DNA from: Morella rubra
Lineage: Eukaryota; Streptophyta; Magnoliopsida; Fagales; Myricaceae
NCBI GenBank assembly: GCA_003952965.2
Contig: CM025855.1
Span: 307,557 to 371,556, forward strand
Length of the DNA stretch: 64,000 nucleotides
Reading direction: 5' to 3'
Shown here: positions 56,975 to 64,000 of the stretch, one piece after another
Numbering within the stretch: the first letter of the stretch is position 1
How the letters are laid out: the number at the start of each line of letters is the position of its first letter
Program-made: the position numbers and the translations under genes
Notes under the pieces: model-generated
Seen by the model: the letters and a program-made list of their open reading frames with translations, nothing else
Told to the model about the DNA's origin: nothing
Database searches by the model: none

Positions 56975-59900
56975 TTACATGGGTTTTAAAACTGTCACAC
57001 CAAATGCAATTCCGAGAAAAGTTGCGATGGCAATCCCAAAAATGCCTGCAAGAATGCTAGGAACAACCAAAGAACTCCACCCTTTAGCTGTGGCCATTCC
57101 ACATGCTGTTGTAGGTCCTCCGACATTGGCATTTGATGCCAACAGCAACAACTTCAAATCAAAGCGAAGGAGCTTTCCCAATCCAAGTAGGACGGTCAGA
57201 TGAACTGATATTTGGACCAGAGCAAACATAAAAATGCTTGGTGCTGTGTTTATGACATTCCACACACTCCCGCTAGCACCGATCACAGTAAAGAATATCT
57301 GTTTCTCCAAAAAAAAACCATGTTACTTCTGTAAGCACCGGGTCAAAAGCTAAGCCTTCTTTAGGTGCTTAACTAAGGGATAAATAAGACTCTATTTTCC
57401 AAATATGAAAAGTGAACATTAAGGAATAACTACAACTTTAAAAGCAGTAAAGAATTCTGAGACTGACTAATATATAAATTGGTATACTAACCTGCATTAA
57501 TATCAAAGCCAGACTGACTAAGATGGTGCAAGTATAACTGAACTGTTTAATGGAAATGCAGTTGGCTAGAATAACAACAATGCGCTGTTACTGAACTGCT
57601 GGAAATGCAGCCCCCTTGAACAACAATCGAGAGGAAAGTCTGGAAGGCAGTCCTTGAATTCCAAAATATTTCGAGAGGAAAGTCCCAGTCTTGCAGATGG
57701 CAAACGATACAGCAAGCGCTGTAGCCATTTGCAGCAAAGGCAGGCTGTTGCCAGGCTCAGATTCCAAATTATTAGCAACATCTGTCAAAGTCCCAGATTT
57801 CATTACTGTTGTAGCGAATACAATTAGTTATCTTATATCCACCTGCTATTCCATTAGATACAACGTAAAACATATCTCTTTTCATTGATTAGTTGCACTT
57901 GTATCCATTGAGTTCTGAACCTACAGCCTTACACTCCAGCATGTTCTTTACAAGGAAAGCAAGCGCCAGTTGAGCTGACTGGCAGGCAGGCAAATTTTAA
58001 ATGAAGAGGGGATGGGTGCAAAACCCTACGCCAAAAGTCTTAAGTACAACAAAGGTGAAAAAGAATTCTACCGTTTAAAGTACGTCTCCCATCTTTAGAA
58101 ATCTCTTCAGGTGATCAAGAGGGCCCCCTTTTTCAGTAGATGAGATTAGGATGAATGTATTAAGGAAGCTGAACCAGCAACTTCACCACCATAAAGGATA
58201 GCAAACTAATTTAAACACAACAGTTGATAATTTGCTCACCATCAGTTGACTTTGAAGACTCAGCCGGTATTTTAGAAGCTAACGCAAACAATGTCGTAAA
58301 ATATACTGCACAAACAACATTATCTGCTGCTAATCCAGCAGCTAGAACTGATGGAGAGACGCCAAGGGCTTCAGAAATGGCAACATAGTTGACAGCTAGG
58401 AAACATCTCAAAATGCCAAAACAAAAAAAAGTCAGTCACGGAGGGAACATTGCTGAAAAAAAGTATGGGAACAGAAATAGTTATGTCTTAGTCAGAAACT
58501 AGGCCAGCATGCAAAGCGGTACAGAATATCTATGGGACTAGAAATTGACATGTAAATTACCTCCACCAATGTGTCTGCCCATAAGTGCAGCTGCTATTTT
58601 CCAACTGTCCTGACCAAGTGATTGCATCGGCACCAACATATATGCTACTAGTGTCCCGACTGTTGTTGCAACTGTCATATGCCAAATGAGCAAAGGTAAT
58701 GTCATCAATACTTCAGAGACAGACTGTTGAAAACCAAAATAACCATAGTATAGGTGAACTATATAGACCTAAAATTATTCTTAATATTGGTCACATCATA
58801 AATACCACAGTCCACTATAATCTCAGAATGAGCAATATTCAGAGACCAACCCCCAAATAGATTACAGGGGCCCCAAAAGGTGAAACATACGATTAAAAAA
58901 GTCAATTTTGATAGGCAAGGCTGCGTGATTGCCGTCAGATTAGAAGTTGCTTCATTTCTTCCCAACTCAGATTATATCTTACATACTTATAATCCAACTA
59001 ATATGGCTTTTGTTGTTGTAAAGCATCCAAAGTAGCAAAGAAACATACCTAGGGACATTTGGAACTTGAACTTGAAGAAAGTAAGAGAAACCAACTCAAG
59101 AACTTGAAGTGATTTACAAGGTTGAAAATAAGATTAATTCCAGCCCTTGCTCTGTTGTTAAGATCCATCAAACATAGTCCAGTTAAAACTATGGCCTAAG
59201 TCTTCAATCAGCTAGCCTAGAATGAGATAGGAATTTCAAAGTCAAATTAAGCTGAATTGAAAAAAGCTGCAAGCATTTGACGAAAGGCAGAGGAGGACAA
59301 TCTCAGATTCAGCTCGCACTTCTCATCTTTAACATCTATGCTGAGAATATATAATCTTAATCAACCTCCAAAAATTTACAAGAGTCAAAGGGTTGATTTC
59401 CAAACCAAAACGCCAGCAACAATTAAGAAAGACTTTATCTGGAAGTCCTTCTGAAAACTGAAGATAACACAGACCAAGAGCCAGTTGAGGTTAAGGAACA
59501 AGCAGCATATAGTTATTCCATTCCAGAGAAGATCAGCACTTGACCAGTAATAGTCCTACTTGTGCCTACAGATCGCAGCCTACCAGCAGCACCACATTTG
59601 AAAAAACAACACCAACCACATTCTCGCATTCAATAAAAAGAAAGGACGGAGCAATGTAAAACTAACATTCTAGAAGAAAACACTATATTATTTCCAAAAA
59701 AATTCTGTACCAACAAGTATTACCTGAGCCTAGCAAGAAAGCCAAGAGAAGGGACCCAGTCGATTTTATCACTCGGCGCAAGTCTGCTCTAAACAACAAC
59801 AATGGGACAGCCAAGGGGAGAAGAAACTCCAACACAACTGAATATGCCGGAGCTTCATGCGCAATGACCCCCAAATTACTTGCTACAAGTCCTACCAAAG

Positions 59901-60417
59901 TGCTTACTAAAGCGCCACTCAATGTACTTCCGATCTTGGTCTTCTCCGACCTTCAGTTCCAACCAAAAGATACAAATAAGTTTTCTATCTTGACTAGTAT
60001 TTACTAATTTACTATAAATTAACAACTGAACAAAATCAAAGCCTGAAATGCTCTTTTGCTATCGCACAGAAAATGTAACAGCAGTTAAAACTCTTACTAG
60101 ATCCCTTTCACAAGACAACCAAAACCTCTCCGTTAGATTTTTTTTTTTTTGTTGCAAAGCATAGGTTTAACTTTCAAGTATTATATATGATGTTACTTCT
60201 TCTCTAACAAACTTTTCCCATATGGGTCGTAAGAAAGTTTGGAAAAACTAAAACTTAGGATCTCGGACTTGATTATCTGGTCCAACAAATACCAAAACCT
60301 ATACTCATTAGCCAGGTGTTCCATTTCAGGAAGCGAAAACCACAGAATTTAACTACCATTTACTGGTCCTTTCTATTACTTCCCTCGGTTTTCTCATCAA
60401 CCAAACAGAAAATAAGT

Positions 60418-60452
<35 letters not shown>

Positions 60453-60787
60453 AAGAGGGAGCTTTACCAGAGACCGAAAGCGCCAGTGGCGAAGAGAACG
60501 GTCCAGGTACCCCAGTGGTCAGTCGGAGACACGAGAGGGAGATTGGAGTAGGACTGAGCCGTTACGGATCGCGTCGAATTAGGTTTTAAAGGCGGCGACA
60601 GGAATGTTTGGGTTCTATACGTGCTAAATGATGGTAATGATGGTGGTGGTGGCGGTGGTGATGATGATGGATCATAACGTATTGAAGATGTGACCCTCAA
60701 GGGTGAGGATGGGATTTGGCGGGAAGACAAATGTGAACGTTGGAAGTAGGAGTGTGGGGTCCGAAGAGAGAAAAGATGGGTCGCCAT
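56975..60787 (-). CDS. Plastid DUF819 membrane protein, copy 2 (exon 5 eroded)
   Basis: Six exons: 60787-60468, 59950-59724, 58671-58561, 58395-58240, 57781-57492 and 57298-56975. The N-terminal 85 residues are Ser/Pro/Arg-rich with a proline run, a likely chloroplast transit peptide. Exons 1-4 and 6 are clean and match copy 1 exon for exon (exons 2-4 equal in length). Exon 6 carries the intact ending [15 protein letters not shown] and GVTVLKPM. Exon 5 is 290 bases against 242 in copy 1. Its second half holds a partial tandem duplication and several small indels relative to the expected reading ([21 protein letters not shown] in copy 1 becomes unreadable), and the frame meets TAA after AFPAVQ. 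Either the gene is inactivated there or the region is misassembled. Leader contains a (GA)n run at about 60423-60451. Transport substrate unknown. Confidence 0.78.
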
Positions 60788-62125
60788 TGACGTTCTAAAG
60801 GTCTCCTCCGGCGAGGTTACTGAAGAGAGAGGGGAAGAAGAAGTTTCGCTGGCGTGTGAATTTAAGTAGTGACCTCCTCCTTCTCTCTCAATTTTTTTTT
60901 TCTTCTCTTATTTTCCCTCTGATCTGTTGTTTCGACTGTCGCTTTCTGTGTACCATGTTCTATAAAAAATAATAATGTCAACTAAAACTTATCTAAGTAC
61001 AGATGGAAGTGGAACTTTCCAAATTTAGAAACTACTGTACCTCAGATTGTAATAGAAAGAAAAATGGAGCGGTTAGGAATTCAAAGTCGAATTTCTAGAC
61101 TTTGGAATTGAACAGAGCACATCAAATTAGCACAAAAAACTTCAATTTCTAAGAAATAGAACACGAGTTCAACTGATATCAGATACTGTTCTTGAGACAT
61201 TATTCCGTCTTCTCAAAACAGCAGCGACATGAACCCCCCCCTCCCTTTGGCCGTAGTGGCAGGTGTTTCCTTAGAACACTCAACCGAGCGAAGTCGTTGA
61301 TCCATTTCGAGTTTCCTCCTCATATGCCTTACATTGTTACTAATGGATTATCTTCCTTAACCAAAAAGAAAAACATAAAGAAGACAGATATTCCGTCTTC
61401 TCACGGAAAGAGTTCACGTAAGACGAAATTCATTTGCTCATGTCAACTAAGTGACCCGCTTAGAAATGTATCCAGAAAATAATGGATCTGGACTCGTTTA
61501 TTAAAAATGTTTGATTCTAACAGGTATGATATAGAAATCTGTGTGTCGGTCTAAGGAGATCAAAGAAAACTGACCAAACTGAGAACAAAATGGATTCTCT
61601 AAGGACATGACAGAGCTTTGTATCATTCACACATTACACAGACCAGCGAAATTCAACCCACGGGATTAGATCAATTCCTACCCTTCACGGATACCAAAAA
61701 GAAATTCGAACCAGTAGTCTTGAATTATTGGTCCACTAATCTCTGTCGTTTCATATATTTACTGGTAAATCTAGAGGGAAATTAAGATAAGAATCGTGTG
61801 TTGACAACTCCTGCCATCTGTATACAGTTGGACAAGATTTCGCCGTGACAATTTTTAACTCAATCTCTCCCCCGTTTTTTTCTTTTCTTTTTAAGGCTAA
61901 GAGCACACCATTAACCATAACTTCACCCTTGGTCTTTAATCACTGACCCAAAAGTCAAAATCGATCAAAGAGCATATCATATACAACCTGGAATTTCATA
62001 GAACAAGAATTCAAGATTCTGGAACCATTCCAACTCCGGCACAACATGCTTAATTCCTACATGTTCCGTAAAAGGGTTTCCCAGAACTCTTTCACTTGGT
62101 ACACTTCTACTCCGAGTATAATGTC
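60788..62125. other. Spacer between DUF819 copy 2 and the RRM gene
   Basis: The left end is the promoter and leader of DUF819 copy 2 and the right end the 3' untranslated region of the minus-strand RRM gene. Short frames in between have no recognisable motif. Confidence 0.55.
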
Positions 62126-62816
62126 CTAGTATCTTTTGCCCGAGCTCTGGCAATCCACCTTTTCACTGCAAGAGGTGCTTTCAGCTAGTCTCTGCTTCTT
62201 TGCACTGGAGTTCTCCTCCTCCAAAGCTTTTAACTTATTCTTGATTGCTGCTATTTTAGCACTCCGACTCGTCTGTCCTGAAGTTGTACCAGAAAGGCTT
62301 GTCTTGTTTGACTCACCCACTCCTTTGGAAGACTTCTCTGCTGTTTCCACCAAGTATTTCTCACTGGCAAGACGGACAACCAAAGGGCGGCCACAAGCTA
62401 ATTTTCCATGCATCTTCTCCTTGGCCAGTTTAGCTTCCTGCATCCTCACTTTAATAGTGGAAATCAATAATTGCTTGAAGAAAAGATGATTAAAAGCAAT
62501 CAACCTACCTCTCTTGCGCTATATTGGATGAAAGCAAAACCCCGTGGCTCTCCGCGTTTTGGCCCACGAGTATGCCACAGGAAGTCTTCCGATACAATCT
62601 TCCCAAATGGAGAAAACATCCTAATCAGAGCAGCCCTAAAAATAAAGACCAAACATAAAATGAAGGAGCGAACAGGAAAAGATATAAGTTCCCAGTCAAA
62701 AGTAACTGCAACAAAGAACTCAACCAAAAAAGATTTCCTTACTCCGTTATTCTCAAATCAAGGTTACCGACATAAAGCCTGCTTTCACAATTCTCGTCAC
62801 AAAGGCCATTAGGATC
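62126..62816 (-). CDS. RNA-binding protein 18-like (RRM), 3' part
   Basis: Three consecutive exons in phase: 62816-62743, 62635-62509 and 62437-62126, giving 170 residues to a TAG. They encode one RRM: RNP2 is RLYVGNLD in the first, and RNP1 is RGFAFIQY in the second, preceded by PFGKIVSEDFLWHTRGPKRG, which matches the [20 protein letters not shown] layout of animal RBM18. After the domain comes GKLACGRPLVVRLASEKY, then a Ser/Lys-rich tail with a short coiled coil (SAKIAAIKNKLKALEEE), also as in RBM18. The first coding exon with the start codon lies upstream, beyond 62816. I could not find it before the window ends at 64000. Molecular role in the plant is unknown; probably nuclear RNA binding. 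Confidence 0.85.
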
Positions 62817-64000
62817 CTGCATTCAGTCATTACACTTAATTCAACAATCTCTAATGCTACAACAGTTCACCCTAGAATTTTAAATTGTTATCATTTTTAC
62901 AAGGTATATAGCATCCAATGGGTCTTAACCCATTACCTCACTCTCCAACCCAAGCTTAGTGGGGAAATACCATTTGAGCAAGACTTCATTGGCCTAGATC
63001 ATCTTAGAGATGAAAAACCTGATGTAGTAACCTACACATTCATTTATTGAGCTTGTATTATGACAATCATTCTAAATTTTGCAGGATGAACTGTTTTTTT
63101 GCATCAGAAGGAGTCAAAGTTTAAAACCTAGACTAGACAACTGCACTAGTCTTTAACCACTCCTAACTCAAGAGTTCTACAAATACATTGGGAACATCTT
63201 GAACCTGAGTGGACAGCCCATAAACACCCCCATAGACACAAGGTTGCAAGTAGACAATTTAGACTCAACTAGTGATGGCCACTGTTGACAGATTTATACA
63301 AAAAAAAAAAAAAACTTTGAGATGATAAGATAAATTTAATGATGTCAAGTTTTCAATATCAGAAATATAGTTTCCAGAAGGAAAAACAAAATCTAAAACA
63401 GGAAAAAGATGCATCAACAACTAAGTCCCATAAAAAGAACTTGGAACTGACCATGAAAAGCAAAGAATCCAATGAGAAAAGGTGATTCAGATGTCCAATA
63501 TGCATGAATTCAAAAGTCGCACATATACTTGGGACATCAGAATGTACCATGGCACAGCGGAAGGAATGTTATGAAAACTGGCGATCTGGCCACAAGCAAA
63601 TGAAACCTCCAGGAATCTAGAGCATAGCAGTTTGCATGTACCTGAATGCAATCAGATTCACAAGACAAATAAGAGATTTGTTCCTTCAGACACATCAAAT
63701 TGTTTATAAACAATATGCCGTTGGAGTGCATCAAGAAATCTGTTTTTTTAGGTCCATCATTATGCAGTAATTAACCCAGGTAGCCAACACCAAAGACACC
63801 ATTGAACATAGATGCTCTACTCAGCTGCCCAGTAGCTGACAGTGCATGGCTAGTTGCATTTAGTATGTCGTTTCTTTTTCTTTTTTCTTGGCAACATCAA
63901 TTAAAACTAAGAAGCAAACAGAGTCCAACCTCGCATTTAGTATGTCTTAATACACAGTTTCGGTAAATAAATTATGCTGATGGGGACTGGGGACCATGTC
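62817..64000. other. Upstream intron or flank of the RRM gene
   Basis: AT-rich DNA directly 5' of the exon at 62816, which is preceded by a good acceptor. It should be intron, and may contain the missing first exon or leader. No minus-strand frame starting with ATG and ending at a donor in the right phase stood out. Confidence 0.45.

Overview
This is plant nuclear DNA from an unidentified core eudicot. The genes have many short introns with canonical GT/AG ends, the spacers are AT-rich with (TA)n and (CA)n runs, and the families (GRAS, DETOXIFICATION, ferric reduction oxidase, organellar aminoacyl-tRNA synthetase, plastid DUF819) are those of flowering plants. All exon models were read by eye from splice sites, reading phase and family motifs. 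No transcript or database search was available.

Layout. 95-178: tRNA-Leu(CAA), minus. 1.41-4.63 kb: seven-exon MATE/DETOXIFICATION transporter of the DTX34/35 type, minus. 4.6-16.0 kb: long AT-rich spacer without a convincing gene. 15.98-17.97 kb: SCARECROW-LIKE 8 (GRAS), single exon, plus. 18-25 kb: spacer holding a decayed prolamin-like (ECA1/EC1-type) small cysteine-rich gene at about 22.8-23.1 kb. 25.17-26.27 kb: PATRONUS-type plant securin, plus. 26.79-32.57 kb: organellar prolyl-tRNA synthetase (OVA6/PRORS1), 11 exons, plus, with a small Tourist-like MITE in an intron. 35.4-51.6 kb: tandem array of three FRO2/4/5-like ferric reductase genes, all minus. 52.5-60.8 kb: tandem pair of plastid DUF819 membrane-protein genes, minus. 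62.1-62.8 kb: 3' part of an RBM18-like RRM protein, minus, whose 5' exon(s) were not found in the window.

The most informative region is 35-61 kb. Among the three FRO copies only the one at 48.1-51.6 kb is intact (8 exons, 698 codons). The copy at 35.4-38.9 kb has small indels in exons 1-2 but six clean downstream exons. The copy at 41.3-46.7 kb has lost its middle exons to LINE-derived DNA and carries two LTR-type insertions inside exons and a 5'-truncated LINE in its 3' flank. Because the copies are so alike, each insertion edge can be read by comparing them. The two DUF819 copies carry lesions in different exons: the downstream copy in exon 6 and the upstream copy in exon 5. A conserved block about 100-170 bp upstream of all three FRO start codons looks like a shared promoter module.

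From memory of the Arabidopsis genome, SCL8-OVA6-DUF819 are neighbours on chromosome 5, and FRO4-FRO5-DUF819 are neighbours in a duplicated block of the same chromosome. This window has both sets joined, which would be the unfractionated order. The genes are otherwise ordinary housekeeping, transport and cell-cycle genes. I found no clearly new multi-gene system.
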